From Nocardioides islandensis (lineage in GTDB: Bacteria > Actinomycetota > Actinomycetes > Propionibacteriales > Nocardioidaceae): 64,000 nt of DNA. Positions 1 to 9,967 of this stretch are shown one piece after another. Position numbers and translations under genes: made by a program. Positions within the stretch are counted from its first letter, which is position 1; each line of letters starts with the position of its first letter. The notes under the pieces are model-generated. The model was not told the DNA's origin. It did not search any database and worked only from the letters and a program-made list of their open reading frames with translations. The stretch is from assembly GCF_015352455.1 (NCBI RefSeq), contig NZ_JADKPN010000002.1, positions 124,001 to 188,000 of the forward strand, given 5' to 3'.

Positions 1-2411
1 TGCTGGTGGTTCCACTCGTCGGTGGCGAGAGCCTCGCGACGCAGCCGCGTCCAGGACGTGACCGACCAGACGTCGACGTTCACTCCCCAGTAGCGCAGCA
101 TCTCTTGTGCCTCGAGCGCCCAGGGCACAGCGATCCCAGAGGCGAGGATCTGCGCCCCAGGGTCCCGGTCGGTTGCCGCCGGGGAGTACAAGTGCATGCC
201 GGCGAGGATCCCTTCGACATCAACGTCATCGGGCTGGGCGGGCTGGACGATAGGCTCGTTGTAGAGGGTGAGGTAGTAGAAGACGTTGGGGTCCTCCCCC
301 TCTGCCGGTTGCCCGTACATCGTGCGTAGTGCGTCGCGGACGATGTGGCCGAGCTCGAAGCCGAACGCCGGGTCGTAGGCGATGCAGGCGGGGTTGGTCG
401 AGGCCAGGAGCAGTGAATGGCCATCCTGGTGCTGCAGCCCCTCGCCGTTGAGCGTGGTGCGGCCTGCGGTGGCGCCGAGCAGAAATCCTCGGGTCAGCTG
501 ATCCGCGGCGGCCCACAGCTGGTCACCGGTGCGTTGGAACCCGAACATGGAGTAGAAGATGTAGATCGGGATCATCGGCTCGCCGTGGGTGGCGTATGAG
601 GTACCGGCGGCGGTCCAGGACGCGGCGCAGCCGGCTTCGGTGATCCCTTCGTGCAGCAGCACTCCACGGATGTCTTCCTGGTAGCTGAGCATCAGGTCTC
701 GGTCCACCGAGAGGTACTGCTGCCCGCGTGGTGAGTAGATCTTCTTGCTTGGGAAGAAGGCATCCAAACCGAACGTGCGTGCCTCGTCGGGGATGATGGG
801 GACGAACCTGTGCCCGATCTCGGGGTCCTTCATCAGGCTCTTGAGCAGGCGGACGAAGGCCATGGTGGTGGCCACGGGTTGACGCCCGGTCCCGCGTGCA
901 GTGACCTCGTACGAGGCTTCGCCGGGTAGTTTTGCCATCGTGCGCGCGGGCTGAACGGTCCTGCGGGGCAGGTAGCCGCCGAGGCGCCGGCGGCGCTCGT
1001 GCAGGTACTCCAGCTCGCGGGAGCCCGAGGGCAGCGGGAGGTAAGGGGGGAGGTCCGCGTCGAGGAACCTGTCGTCGAGTGGCAGCTCCAGACGGTCGCG
1101 GAAGGCCCGTAGGTCCTCCAGGGTGAGCTTCTTCATCTGGTGGGTGGAGTTGCGACTCTCGAAGTGGGAGCCGAGCGTCCACCCCTTGATGGTCTGGGCT
1201 AACACGACGGTCGGCTGGCCACGATGCCGAACGGCCGCGTCGTAGGCGGCGTACACCTTCCGACTGTCGTGGCCGCCGCGTTTGAGGCCCCAGATCTCCG
1301 CGTCGGTCATGGTCGCGACCATGGCCGCGGTGCGACGGTCCCGGGCGAAGAAGTGTTCGCGGACGAAGCCGCCGGACTCGGACTTGTAGGTCTGGAAGTC
1401 ACCGTCGGGAGACGAGTTGAGCAGATCGACCAGGGCCCCGTCATGGTCGGCGGCCAGGAGAGGATCCCATTCACGTCCCCACACGACCTTGATGACGTTC
1501 CAGCCTGCACCGCGGAAGTAGGCTTCCAGCTCCTGGATGATCTTCCCGTTGCCACGGACCGGTCCGTCGAGCCGCTGCAGGTTGCAGTTGATGACGAAGG
1601 TCAGGTTGTCCAGCCCTTCGCGGGCGGCGACCCCGAGCGCTCCGAGTGCTTCGGGCTCGTCCATCTCGCCGTCGCCGACGAAGGCCCAGACGTGTTGGCG
1701 GCTGGTGTCCTTGATGCCGCGGTTGTGGAGGTATCGGTTGAACCGGGCCTGGTAGATGGCGCTGATCGGGCCGAGCCCCATCGAGACGGTGGTGAACTCC
1801 CAGAAGTCGGGCATCAGCCGGGGGTGGGGGTAGGACGGGAGTCCCCCGCCCCTGCCGGCGTGCGAGATCTCCTGACGGAAGCCGTCCAGGTGTCGTGCGG
1901 TCAGGCGTCCCTCGAGGAAGGCGCGGGAGTAGACGCCCGGTGATGCGTGACCCTGGAAGTAGACCTGGTCCGCTCCGCCGTCGGCGTCGTGGCCACGGAA
2001 GAAGTGGTTGAACCCGACCTCGTACAACGTGGCAGTGGAGGCGTAGGTCGAGATGTGTCCGCCGACCCCCAGGCCCGGCCGTTGTGCACGGTGCACCATC
2101 ATGGCTGCGTTCCAGCGAACGTAGGAACGGATTCGGCGCTCGATCTCCTCATCGCCGGGGAACTCCGGCTCGACAGTGGTGGGGATGGTGTTCACGTAGT
2201 CGGTCACACCATGGCCGGCGGGGATCACGTGCCGTTGCTGAGCCCGCCGCAGGACGTTCAGCATCAGTTCACGGGCGCGGAGGCGGCCGGCGTGGTCGAT
2301 GACCGCGTCCACCGAGTCCAGCCATTCCTGGGTCTCAGACGGATCCGGATCTCCCGAGATGGTGACAGGATCCGTGCTGTCGAAGAGGTCACGCTCCAGT
2401 TCAGTCGTCAT
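1..2411 (-). CDS. aceE: Pyruvate dehydrogenase E1 component, homodimeric type (3' end outside window)
   Basis: The E1 component decarboxylates pyruvate with thiamine diphosphate and passes the acetyl group to the E2 lipoyl protein; it acts in the cytoplasm. About 803 N-terminal codons are visible out of roughly 900 usual for the AceE family. The thiamine-binding segment [16 protein letters not shown] is near residue 245, and [20 protein letters not shown] lies in the N-terminal domain. The ATG at 2411 overlaps the stop of the upstream DksA/TraR-like gene by 11 bp, so translation is probably coupled. E2 and E3 genes are not in the window. The family call rests on strong recognisable sequence; only the C-terminal transketolase-like end is missing. 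Confidence 0.96.
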   Translation of the reverse strand, partial: MTTELERDLFDSTDPVTISGDPDPSETQEWLDSVDAVIDHAGRLRARELMLNVLRRAQQRHVIPAGHGVTDYVNTIPTTVEPEFPGDEEIERRIRSYVRWNAAMMVHRAQRPGLGVGGHISTYASTATLYEVGFNHFFRGHDADGGADQVYFQGHASPGVYSRAFLEGRLTARHLDGFRQEISHAGRGGGLPSYPHPRLMPDFWEFTTVSMGLGPISAIYQARFNRYLHNRGIKDTSRQHVWAFVGDGEMDEPEALGALGVAAREGLDNLTFVINCNLQRLDGPVRGNGKIIQELEAYFRGAGWNVIKVVWGREWDPLLAADHDGALVDLLNSSPDGDFQTYKSESGGFVREHFFARDRRTAAMVATMTDAEIWGLKRGGHDSRKVYAAYDAAVRHRGQPTVVLAQTIKGWTLGSHFESRNSTHQMKKLTLEDLRAFRDRLELPLDDRFLDADLPPYLPLPSGSRELEYLHERRRRLGGYLPRRTVQPARTMAKLPGEASYEVTARGTGRQPVATTMAFVRLLKSLMKDPEIGHRFVPIIPDEARTFGLDAFFPSKKIYSPRGQQYLSVDRDLMLSYQEDIRGVLLHEGITEAGCAASWTAAGTSYATHGEPMIPIYIFYSMFGFQRTGDQLWAAADQLTRGFLLGATAGRTTLNGEGLQHQDGHSLLLASTNPACIAYDPAFGFELGHIVRDALRTMYGQPAEGEDPNVFYYLTLYNEPIVQPAQPDDVDVEGILAGMHLYSPAATDRDPGAQILASGIAVPWALEAQEMLRYWGVNVDVWSVTSWTRLRREALATDEWNHQ

Positions 2412-2934
2412 GAGAGGCGCCCTCTTCTCGAGGATGTCGCGATGGGGTGTCCGCCGCAGTTCGGCGCTTCGGCGCGGCGGCCGCTGCGTTGGCCGCTGCA
2501 CGCTGGCACCGTTCACAGTGGGATGTCATCGGCACCGCACGCAGCCGCTCCACGGACAACGCGTCGCCGCACGTGGGGCAGCGTCCGTAGTTGCCGCGCC
2601 GGATCCTCCGCAGCGCCGCGTCGATGTCGCGGAGAGCCGAGCGGGCGGCTGCTTGCAACGCCATGTGGATCTCGCTCCGTGCGGCGTCGGGCTCGGCTTC
2701 CGGGGGATCCTCGCCTAGTTGCTGCAGCTGTTGCGCCCGGAAGCTTCGCTGGGCCAACAGGGCCGCGGTCGCGGTAGCGAGGAGCTCCGCATTCGCGCTC
2801 TCCGGGCGCCGGCCTACTGCCCGCGGGTTCCTCCGACCCGGGTAGTCGGAGGAACCCGCGCCGGACCCTCCGCGACTGCGTAAGCGCGGAAGGGGCTCGG
2901 GGGGCCACATAGTGGCGGTCGGTGAGGCTGTCAT
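2401..2934 (-). CDS. DksA/TraR-family C4 zinc-finger protein
   Basis: A 177-residue protein whose C-terminal third carries a four-cysteine zinc finger (C119, C122, C140, C143; CPTC and CERC) in the typical TraR/DksA context [18 protein letters not shown]. The first 45 residues are low-complexity and rich in Pro, Arg and Gly; residues 50-110 are predicted helical. In this family the finger and helices enter the secondary channel of RNA polymerase, but many actinobacterial members are uncharacterised stress proteins. It overlaps the aceE start by 11 bp, so the two are likely one operon. A 17-bp palindrome lies 113 bp upstream of the start. Confidence 0.85.
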   Translation of the reverse strand: MTASPTATMWPPEPLPRLRSRGGSGAGSSDYPGRRNPRAVGRRPESANAELLATATAALLAQRSFRAQQLQQLGEDPPEAEPDAARSEIHMALQAAARSALRDIDAALRRIRRGNYGRCPTCGDALSVERLRAVPMTSHCERCQRAAANAAAAAPKRRTAADTPSRHPREEGASHDD

Positions 2935-3046
2935 GAGATCACTTCATCCGGTGGAAGAGGCTGCGGCGTCGGCGCTTCGTTCTCCACCCTGTCGCGGGCA
3001 ATGAGCACGATCCAGGCGTGGGCTCGGTCAGGACCCGGATCCGCGG

Positions 3047-3063
3047 TTGCCGACGATCGGCAA
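3047..3063. promoter_or_regulatory. 17-bp palindrome, copy 1 (predicted operator)
   Basis: TTGCCGA-CGA-TCGGCAA is a perfect 7-bp inverted repeat with a 3-bp spacer. It lies 113 bp upstream of the DksA/TraR-like gene, in the only intergenic gap before the dksA-like/aceE pair. Three near-identical copies occur upstream of other genes in the first 9 kb. The binding protein is unknown. Confidence 0.6.
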
Positions 3064-3103
3064 ACTGTCGTCCCAGTGCGACGGCTCTCTGCGGGGCCAC
3101 GCG

Positions 3104-3535
3104 TCAGGTGTAGAGCCGAGCGGCGATAACGGCGCGCGGAAACGTTTCCGGACTGGGGTGGGCCACGACGATCCGGATGCCATCGGGGTCATGGGCGGTC
3201 AGGAAGGAAACTCCGCCACTCGTGGAGACATCAGGGTGTCCGCCACGATCGGTGAGGACTGCCGCCAGGTCTCGCAGCTCGGAGTCGCTGCCGACGGCCC
3301 AGATGAGGAACTGGTGTCCGATCCCGCCCGAGGGATGCTCAGCCCTCGTCCCCCGATCTACCAGGTACAGCTGGAAACCGTCCGTGGCAAGCAGCAGAAC
3401 GGCCCCCGGCTCCCGAACGCTCACGGTGCAGGAGAAGACGTCCCGGTAGAACTCGATAGAACGGTCCAGACGCGATACCGACAGGACCGCCGAGGTCACT
3501 CCCGGCCCAACACGTCGTCCTATCTCATCTGTCAT
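3104..3535 (-). CDS. VOC (glyoxalase/bleomycin-resistance fold) family protein
   Basis: This 143-residue protein has the vicinal-oxygen-chelate fold. [17 protein letters not shown] is the first beta-alpha module with the family SxDxAxxFY pattern, and [16 protein letters not shown] is the C-terminal module with the DPDG turn. The substrate cannot be told from sequence. The ATG at 3535 lies inside the end of ctaD (11-bp overlap), so the gene is translated from the ctaD transcript. The metal-ligand positions are not all obvious, so a catalytic or a binding role are both possible. Confidence 0.8.
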   Translation of the reverse strand: MTDEIGRRVGPGVTSAVLSVSRLDRSIEFYRDVFSCTVSVREPGAVLLLATDGFQLYLVDRGTRAEHPSGGIGHQFLIWAVGSDSELRDLAAVLTDRGGHPDVSTSGGVSFLTAHDPDGIRIVVAHPSPETFPRAVIAARLYT

Positions 3536-5297
3536 CGTCGGTCTTGCTTTCCTGGTTGAGGTCGGGGCCGTGACCTCGAAACAGGTCCTCGCGAATCTCC
3601 GAGTTGGATGCCTCGACGACCCGTCCCTTGCGGGTGGCCTGGTTGTGGGCCAGCTCGTTCGCGGCGACCTGCGGATGGTGAAGGTCGAACGCCGGGGACT
3701 CCGACCGAACCCGTGGAATGAAGACGAAGTTGTGCCGCGGCGGTGGGCTGCTGGTGGCCCACTCCAAGGACCGACCCCAGCCCCACGGGTCATCACGCTC
3801 GACCAGGGGGGCACGACGGCTGACCCAGACGTTGTAGAGGAACGGCAGAGTGGAGGCCGCAAGAACGAACGCCCCGATGGTGGACACCTGGTTCAGAAGG
3901 GTGAAGCCGTCGTCCGGCAAATAGTCCGCCACGCGACGCGGCATGCCCTCCACGCCCAGCCAGTGCTGGACGAGGAAGGTGGTGTGAAAGCCGACGAACA
4001 ACAACCAGAAGTGCAGCTTGCCCAGCCGCTCGTCGAGCATCCGGCCGGTCATCTTGGGCCACCAGAAGTAGAAGCCGGCGAACATCGCGAACACCACGGT
4101 GCCGAACACGACGTAGTGGAAGTGCGCGACCACGAAGTAGGAGTCGGTGACATGGAAGTCCAGCGGGGGTGAGGCAAGGATCACCCCGGTGAGACCGCCG
4201 AAGAGGAACGTGGTCAAGAAGCCCATGGACCACAACATGGGGGTATCGAAGGTGATCGACCCGCCCCACATCGTGCCGGTCCAGTTGAAGAACTTGATCC
4301 CGGTGGGCACCGCGATCAGGAAGCTCATGCCGGAGAAGAACGCCAGGTCGACCGCGCCGGTGACGAACATGTGGTGAGCCCACACCGACACTGACAGGAC
4401 CGCGATCGCGATCGTGGCTCCGACCAGCCCGACGTAGCCGAAGACCGGCTTGCGACTGAAAACGGGCAGGACCTCCGAGATGATCCCGAAGAAGGGCAAT
4501 GCGATGATGTAGACCTCAGGGTGTCCGAAGAACCAGAACAGGTGTTGCCACAAGATCGCCCCGCCGTGCGCGGCGTCGAACACCTGCGCGCCGAGTTGGC
4601 GGTCGGCCTCCAACATGAGCAGTGCACCGCCAAGCACCGGGAACGCGATCAGCACCAGCAGTGAGGTGACGAAGGTGTTCCACACGAAGATCGGCATCCG
4701 GAACATGGTCATCCCCGGTGCGCGCATGCAGATGATCGTCGTGATGAAGTTGACCGCGGCCAGGATGGTGCCCAGCCCAGCCATCCACAGCCCCATGATC
4801 CACAGGTCCCCACCGACGCCCGGGCTTCGCACGGCATCATTCAACGGCGCGTAGGCGAACCAGCCGAAGTCGGCCGCACCTTGGGGGGTCAGGAACCCCG
4901 ATGCGGCGATCAGGCCACCGAAAAGGAACAGCCAGTAGGACAGCATGTTCAGGCGAGGGAACGCCACGTCCGGTGCGCCGATCTGCAGCGGCATGATCAT
5001 GTTGCCGAACCCGAAGAACAGCGGCGTCGCGAACAGCAGCAACATGATGGTGCCGTGCATCGTGAACAACTGGTTGTACAACTCGTCGTTGACGACCTGT
5101 TGGCCGGGATAGGCCAGCTCGGAGCGCATGACCATCGCCATCACGCCGCCGATCAGGAACCAGCCGAACGACGTGACCAGGTAGAGCTTGCCGATCACCT
5201 TGTGGTCGGTCGTCGTCATGACGCGAACAATGGAACGACCCAATGAGGAGGCTGGCGGCGCGGCGGCGGCCCGGCCGCGTGAGATAGCAGTCGTCAC
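3525..5297 (-). CDS. ctaD: Cytochrome c oxidase subunit I (aa3 type)
   Basis: The catalytic subunit of the terminal oxidase reduces oxygen to water at the haem a3/CuB site in the plasma membrane. The 590 residues contain about twelve membrane helices. The CuB and cross-linked tyrosine motif [14 protein letters not shown], the CuB pair in VSVWAHHMF and the haem ligands in [13 protein letters not shown] are intact. The N-terminus [13 protein letters not shown] after a 26-residue tail is typical of actinobacteria. The final 60 residues are a hydrophilic tail ending in KTDDDR. No ctaC, ctaE or qcr genes are adjacent, so this may be a second, conditionally expressed subunit I. It overlaps the downstream VOC gene. 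Confidence 0.96.
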   Translation of the reverse strand: MTTAISRGRAAAAPPASSLGRSIVRVMTTTDHKVIGKLYLVTSFGWFLIGGVMAMVMRSELAYPGQQVVNDELYNQLFTMHGTIMLLLFATPLFFGFGNMIMPLQIGAPDVAFPRLNMLSYWLFLFGGLIAASGFLTPQGAADFGWFAYAPLNDAVRSPGVGGDLWIMGLWMAGLGTILAAVNFITTIICMRAPGMTMFRMPIFVWNTFVTSLLVLIAFPVLGGALLMLEADRQLGAQVFDAAHGGAILWQHLFWFFGHPEVYIIALPFFGIISEVLPVFSRKPVFGYVGLVGATIAIAVLSVSVWAHHMFVTGAVDLAFFSGMSFLIAVPTGIKFFNWTGTMWGGSITFDTPMLWSMGFLTTFLFGGLTGVILASPPLDFHVTDSYFVVAHFHYVVFGTVVFAMFAGFYFWWPKMTGRMLDERLGKLHFWLLFVGFHTTFLVQHWLGVEGMPRRVADYLPDDGFTLLNQVSTIGAFVLAASTLPFLYNVWVSRRAPLVERDDPWGWGRSLEWATSSPPPRHNFVFIPRVRSESPAFDLHHPQVAANELAHNQATRKGRVVEASNSEIREDLFRGHGPDLNQESKTDDDR

Positions 5298-5366
5298 GCC
5301 ACGCCCCCGGTTCCGGCGCGTGTTCGTGGTTCGCAGCGGTCCGCGAGAGTGGCAGCCATCACGGGG

Positions 5367-5630
5367 TCACCAGTTCGAGGGAGGATCGCTGGCCGGGAAC
5401 GACTGCAGACCCCATTCGTCGACCATGTCCCAGGCCTCTCCCACAGCGGGGTCCGTCTCCGTCGACAACAACGTGCTTATGGGTAACGAGCTGATCGGCG
5501 ACCAGTATGGTGAAGGCGCAACAAGTACTTCCGGGAAGCTGGGAATGTCCGAATCCGCGCCGGGGTCTGGGAGGTCAGCAGCCTCCGGAGACGCCGGTTC
5601 GGGGCGGTGCCGTGCGCGCGTGAGCGTCAT
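5367..5630 (-). CDS. Small hypothetical protein with SFPASDPP tail
   Basis: An 87-residue acidic, proline-rich protein without membrane helices. Its C-terminus, WGLQSFPASDPPSNW, carries the SFPASDPPxxW tail seen on many small uncharacterised bacterial proteins; the function of that tail is not known to me. It lies 69 bp upstream of ctaD on the same strand and is probably the first gene of the ctaD-VOC operon. A palindromic operator candidate lies about 160 bp upstream. The ATG at 5630 was chosen because codons further upstream look random. A small oxidase-associated or stress protein is possible but unproven. Confidence 0.6.
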   Translation of the reverse strand: MTLTRARHRPEPASPEAADLPDPGADSDIPSFPEVLVAPSPYWSPISSLPISTLLSTETDPAVGEAWDMVDEWGLQSFPASDPPSNW

Positions 5631-5792
5631 TGAGGGGTCCTTCGTGTGGGGGCAGTCGCTCACGACGTCGACGAGGTCGCGGGACGGGTTCACTCCCACT
5701 GTGGGTGGACCGTCCTGAGCTGGGCTTCCATGCTGCCGTGAGACGCCGTGGCCCCGTGATGGCTGCGCCCGGCGAAGTCCGGTTACCGGCCG

Positions 5793-5809
5793 TTGCCCAC
5801 GATCGGCAA
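5793..5809. promoter_or_regulatory. 17-bp palindrome, copy 2 (predicted operator)
   Basis: TTGCCCA-CGA-TCGGCAA matches copy 1 at 16 of 17 positions. It lies in the 262-bp gap before the small gene that leads into ctaD, 162 bp upstream of that start. Confidence 0.55.
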
Positions 5810-5892
5810 CATGAGCGGCCGGCGACTCGCTGCCGTACCGCGTCTGGCAACGCCATCCCGCACACGCCGGCAGGGTTGCGTGCTTGCCACCG

Positions 5893-7167
5893 TCACGAAC
5901 TGGCCGCCGAGTCGGGGATACGTCGCTCTGGCCAGTCAAGCAGCTTCGCGCCGAGGACGGCGGTTTGCAGGGTGTAGCGATGCGCGGGGTCCAGCGGGTC
6001 GAAGCCGGTGAGCGACCTGACCCGGTCGAGCCGGTAGGTCACGGCCCGCACCGAGAGATGAAGCCGGGCCGCGGCTGCCGTCGCCACGCAACCACAGTCG
6101 AAGTAGGCAGCCAGGGTCTCCACCAGTGGACCCGCGCCGCCGCGCGCCTGGCGGAGAGGGTGAAGCACGGAGTAGACCAGGTCGTTCAGCGCGGGTTGGT
6201 CCCGGGCGAGCACCCGGTAGGTCAGCAGGTCCCGTGTCTCGACGATCGGGCTGTCCAGGTGCATCCGGGCCGCCATGGTCAGTCCTTCGCGGGCCTCCTC
6301 GTAGGACCGGGCGATCCCGTAGGCACCCGGGTGCGCACGACCGATCGCAACCCGCCAGGGGGACCCACGCCGCAGGCGGCTGAGCTCGCTGTGCACGGTC
6401 TTGCCGAGGCTGCCGGTCGTCGCCAGACCCATCGACGTGTCTGGCGCTCCGGTCGCCTCTGCGAGGGCAATCACCACGACCAACCCATCCTTGGTGGCCA
6501 CCAGCACGTCCCGGTCGCCGAAGCGATCCAGGACGACTCGTTCGAGGGCGCTGGTGGCGGCCGCGATCGAGGGGAGTCGCTGCCCCGGTTGGGCGAGGGC
6601 GACCTGATGGGCACGGGTCAGGTCGAGGCCGAATGGCTCCGCTCGCTCCACCAGCTCGCTCAGGTGGGCGTCGCCGCGCAGCAGGTCGTCGACGAGATCT
6701 CGTCGAACAGACTCTTCCTTGCGGATGAGCTCGCGGCCCGCCTCGGCATGGCCGTCAGCGAAGGCCGCCACCGCCTCGTCCAAGACTTGCAGCACCGCCT
6801 CAGCAGCTGCCCGTACGGCGTTCCGGTCGCGCTGGCGGACGATCGCCGGAAGCTCAGCCCAGACGCGGCGCGCCGCCGAGAGGTAGAGGTCGACGCCCCG
6901 CCCCACGGGCACACCTGATTCCGCGGCCCTACGGCCTTGCAGTCGGACCGCGTCGATCTCTGCTCGCTTCGGAGCCCGGCCGATCGTTGCGGCGTCGACC
7001 AGCATCGGCAAGTAACCGGCGAGGAACTCGGGCGACACCCCACCGGAGTCCTTGCTGGCGCCTTCGGGGACCCCGGCCAGCCAGGCCTCGTCGATGGCCG
7101 AGGAGTCAGTGACTGAGGACTGACTCGTCGCAGCGGCGCGGTTCCTGCTGGATCCACCTGGGCTCAC
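5893..7167 (-). CDS. PucR/CdaR-type helix-turn-helix transcriptional regulator
   Basis: A 424-residue cytoplasmic regulator. Residues 90-200 are helical with the RsbRD-like pattern, about 210-330 form a divergent GGDEF-like domain, and the C-terminus carries the PucR winged helix: TLAAYFDCGCVATAAAARLH followed by LSVRAVTYRLDRVRSLTGFD. Such proteins control catabolic or stress genes in response to unknown ligands. It sits between the ctaD operon and the slipin gene and is a candidate, on position alone, for the factor reading the 17-bp palindromes nearby. The family is clear; the target is unknown. Confidence 0.85.
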   Translation of the reverse strand: MSPGGSSRNRAAATSQSSVTDSSAIDEAWLAGVPEGASKDSGGVSPEFLAGYLPMLVDAATIGRAPKRAEIDAVRLQGRRAAESGVPVGRGVDLYLSAARRVWAELPAIVRQRDRNAVRAAAEAVLQVLDEAVAAFADGHAEAGRELIRKEESVRRDLVDDLLRGDAHLSELVERAEPFGLDLTRAHQVALAQPGQRLPSIAAATSALERVVLDRFGDRDVLVATKDGLVVVIALAEATGAPDTSMGLATTGSLGKTVHSELSRLRRGSPWRVAIGRAHPGAYGIARSYEEAREGLTMAARMHLDSPIVETRDLLTYRVLARDQPALNDLVYSVLHPLRQARGGAGPLVETLAAYFDCGCVATAAAARLHLSVRAVTYRLDRVRSLTGFDPLDPAHRYTLQTAVLGAKLLDWPERRIPDSAASS

Positions 7168-7252
7168 GTGCTCGTCCGTTCATCGACGCTGTTCCCCCAT
7201 TAGACACCGAGGGCTCGCAGCAGAGCTCGAGGGGCACCGAAGCGCAGACGGC

Positions 7253-8179
7253 TCAGCCGCACTGCCCCGGCATGAAACCGCGCGAAGCTCGCGCTGGCCG
7301 CGGCAGAGCCTCCTCGGGCACACGCACCGCGTCCGCCACCGGAGGCGGCACCGCGGCGGGGCCACCCACGGGAGCGGTCGGTGGGTCGATGCTCAGTGAC
7401 GGGAGGCTCTGTGTCGGCTGGGAGGTAGTGACTCTCTCCAGGAAGCGAAGCAGCTCGACCGGGAAGGGGAGAACGAGCGTGGAGTTCCTCTCGGCGGCAA
7501 CCTCGACGACCGTCTGCAGCAGCCGCAGCTGCAGCGCCGCCGGATGCTCGGCCATCACCTCGGCGGCCTGAGCCAACTTCTGGGAGGCCTGCAACTCACC
7601 GTCGGCGGTGATGATGCGAGCGCGTCGCTCACGTTCGGCCTCGGCTTGGCGCGACATCGACCGCTTCATGGTCTCGGGGAGGGAGACGTCCTTGATCTCT
7701 ACCCGGTCGATGTGGATGCCCCAGCCGGCGGCTGGGCTGTCGATCATCAGCTCCATGCCTTGGTTCAGCTTCTCGCGGTCACCTAGGAGGTCGTCGAGGT
7801 CGCTCTTGCCGATGATGGACCGCAGCGATGTCTGCGCGACCTGCCCAATGGCCGCGAAGTAGTCCTGCACGTCAACGGCCGCTCTGAGCGGGTCCATCAC
7901 CTGGAAGTAGACGACCGCGTCGACCCGCACCGTGATGTTGTCATGGGTGATTCCGTCCTGGGCCGGGACCGGCAGGGTGATGATTTGCATGTTGACCTTC
8001 TGGAGCCGGTCCACGACCGGGATCAGCAGGGTCAGGCCGGCACGCAAGGGTTTCGGACGCACCCGACCGAATCGGTAGACGACCCCACGCTCATACTCCT
8101 TGACCACGCGGAAGCTCCCGGCTGCGATGGCGATCGCCAGTGCTCCGAGGAGTGCCAGAAGCCCAAGCAGGAAGGTCAT
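7253..8179 (-). CDS. SPFH/band-7 (slipin/stomatin-like) membrane protein
   Basis: This 308-residue protein has one N-terminal membrane helix (residues 2-22) followed by the stomatin core: VKEYERGVVYRFGRV, then the GLTLLIPVVDRLQKV turn, the NITVRVDAVVYFQV strand and the alpha-rich EAERERRARIITADGE region. The last 60 residues are Pro-rich and disordered. Slipins form oligomeric scaffolds in the membrane and often pair with an NfeD protease, which is not seen here. A palindromic operator candidate lies 169 bp upstream. The start at 8179 is the natural beginning of the membrane helix. Confidence 0.92.
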   Translation of the reverse strand: MTFLLGLLALLGALAIAIAAGSFRVVKEYERGVVYRFGRVRPKPLRAGLTLLIPVVDRLQKVNMQIITLPVPAQDGITHDNITVRVDAVVYFQVMDPLRAAVDVQDYFAAIGQVAQTSLRSIIGKSDLDDLLGDREKLNQGMELMIDSPAAGWGIHIDRVEIKDVSLPETMKRSMSRQAEAERERRARIITADGELQASQKLAQAAEVMAEHPAALQLRLLQTVVEVAAERNSTLVLPFPVELLRFLERVTTSQPTQSLPSLSIDPPTAPVGGPAAVPPPVADAVRVPEEALPRPARASRGFMPGQCG

Positions 8180-8347
8180 GACTCTCTCCGTTCATTGACC
8201 GCTGATGTCGTGCGACCGCTGGAACCCCAGAAGAAGCACCTATCGCCTCGGACGAGGCTCGACGTCGCCGCGCGGGTCTGGTCGGCACGTTTCCGCGTGA
8301 CGAGCGTCGGCGGATTGCTCGCGACCGGATCGGTTGCTCCCCTGCGC

Positions 8348-8364
8348 CTGCCGATCTCCGGCAA
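8348..8364. promoter_or_regulatory. 17-bp palindrome, copy 3 (predicted operator)
   Basis: CTGCCGA-TCT-CCGGCAA has inner arms TGCCG/CGGCA and matches the TTGCCGAnnnYCGGCAA consensus with one change. It lies 169 bp upstream of the slipin gene, between that gene and the end of the DUF488 gene. Confidence 0.5.
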
Positions 8365-8372
8365 GCGACGAC

Positions 8373-8744
8373 TCAGCGAGAGACGGCGCGCAGCAAGTCG
8401 GCAAGTACCGCTGCCTGGCTCAGTTCGAGGTGTTTCGTGGCGGTGAGCAGGGTCACCCGATCGTGGGAAGCCATCAGCCGAAGATGTCGCAGCGCGGAGG
8501 CCCGCTCGGGCTCGCGGAGCTCCGTGCGGTAACGAGAGCCGAACTCCTCGAACTTCTCGGGGTCGTGGCCGTACCACTTCCGCAGCGCGTCCGACGGGGC
8601 AACCTGGGTGCACCATTCGTCGAGCTCGGCACGCACCTTGCTCACTCCCCTTGGCCATCGTCTATCAACGAGGACGCGGATGCCGTCGTCATCGGCGGGG
8701 TCGTCGTAGACCCTTCGCAAGCGCACATCTGGCTTCTTTGTCAC
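8373..8744 (-). CDS. DUF488 family protein
   Basis: A 123-residue protein with the DUF488 signature: RVYDDPADDDGIRVLVDRRW followed by PRGVSK, then WYGHDPEKFEEFGSRYRTEL and a final strand VTLLTATKHLELSQA. The molecular function of the family is not established. A GTG start at 8744 is preferred over the longer ATG frame because GGAGGT stands five bases upstream (8750-8755) and the family usually begins with this first strand. It lies upstream of and parallel to the slipin gene. Confidence 0.85.
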   Translation of the reverse strand: MTKKPDVRLRRVYDDPADDDGIRVLVDRRWPRGVSKVRAELDEWCTQVAPSDALRKWYGHDPEKFEEFGSRYRTELREPERASALRHLRLMASHDRVTLLTATKHLELSQAAVLADLLRAVSR

Positions 8745-8991
8745 CGCTGACCTCCTTGACCGCCTTCTGATGTCTGTGCAGGGCACGCCAAGAGCGCCGT
8801 CGCTGCAGCAGCATGTCGCGCTATCGTCCGCGATTCACCAGTCGCCGCTGGACGACAACTGGTCTTCCCGCTGCCGAGCGCCAGCAACCCGCATCATGCC
8901 GCTCCAACCTGACGTGCATCCCGAGCCCGCGAGGCTGGACGTCAGGCCCGGTGCTTGATCGGAGTCGCGCCGCTCTGCTCTTGGCCCGCGA

Positions 8992-9008
8992 TTGCCGATT
9001 ACCGGCAA
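8992..9008. promoter_or_regulatory. 17-bp palindrome, copy 4 (predicted operator)
   Basis: TTGCCGA-TTA-CCGGCAA matches the consensus in both arms apart from one G/A imbalance. It lies 154 bp upstream of the membrane protein gene that starts at 9163, in the divergent gap opposite the DUF488 gene. Confidence 0.55.
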
Positions 9009-9162
9009 GTCACGCAGCGCGTTGTCGGCCGATGTCCGGCGGTGACGAGGCGTTGTCGCCGCGTCATGGTGGAACGACTCATCTCGATCGCTCTCACCCC
9101 GACACGTGGGAGGCGCCGCTCGGGTGATCGTGGGTATGTCGTCACTGAAGGAGGCGGATGCG

Positions 9163-9867
9163 ATGGGGACCTATCGGATCCTGTGGCTGAGCATCTGCGT
9201 ACCCCTGGGCGTGATCGGCACCCTGGTGGCTCTCGCGGACTCACCGGGTGCCGTGCTGCTCGTGTTCGTTGCCTTCGGAGCCGTGGGCAGCCTGCTGTCG
9301 ATGTTGCTTGTGGGCGTGTTCTGGGAGCGCGGCACGGGGGGTCGAGCGCGGCTCATGGCCGGCGGGGCACTGTTGGCCGGGACCGGCATCAGTGCGCTCA
9401 TCGGGTACGCGTCCCTCCTGGGCGGCGGCGTTCTCCTGCTCGCAGCCGTGGTCCTGGCCTCATCCCCGCACGCGGTGAGATTCTCCGCGCGCTGGCTCCG
9501 ATCGGCCCGCACGCCGTCGACGGCCCAGCTGGACGCCGTGGCGCGTGCCTTTGCCTACGCCAGCCCCGAGTTCGCGCAATTCCGGGCGCCGGAGCTGCGC
9601 GACCTCACCGATGAGCAGCTCTGCAAACGGTGGCGGATCAGCTACCGGGCCGCCCAGCGACAGCAGTCGTTAGCGGTGAAGCTGATCGCGGCCGTCGCGG
9701 AGCGGCAGATGTACCTCGACGAGCTCGAACGCCGCAACAGCAGTGGGTTCGCCACCTGGCTCGCCGCAGGCCCCGAGGCCGCGGAGGACCCCCTGACGTA
9801 CCTCAACGGGCACGCGGTCGAGGCCCCTGCCCTCGACTGGGACGAGCTGACTCGCGGACAGGGGTAG
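9163..9867 (+). CDS. Uncharacterised membrane protein with cytoplasmic domain
   Basis: This 234-residue protein has three or four hydrophobic helices in the first 110 residues (ILWLSICVPLGVIGTLVALA, VLLVFVAFGAVGSLLSMLLV and ALLAGTGISALIGYASLLGG). A soluble helical tail contains LTDEQLCKRWRISY and VAERQMYLDELERRN, a pattern seen in other actinobacterial hypothetical proteins. The ATG at 9163 was chosen because AAGGAGG lies eight bases before it. A palindromic operator candidate is upstream. No function can be assigned. Confidence 0.7.
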   Translation: MGTYRILWLSICVPLGVIGTLVALADSPGAVLLVFVAFGAVGSLLSMLLVGVFWERGTGGRARLMAGGALLAGTGISALIGYASLLGGGVLLLAAVVLASSPHAVRFSARWLRSARTPSTAQLDAVARAFAYASPEFAQFRAPELRDLTDEQLCKRWRISYRAAQRQQSLAVKLIAAVAERQMYLDELERRNSSGFATWLAAGPEAAEDPLTYLNGHAVEAPALDWDELTRGQG

Positions 9868-9967
9868 GCCGTGATCGACCGCCCGATCTCTAACGGACAC
9901 ATCCATTGACGAAGAGGCGCATCCGGTCTAACGTTCACAGTATCCTCTTTTAGAAAGGTCGAGATCC

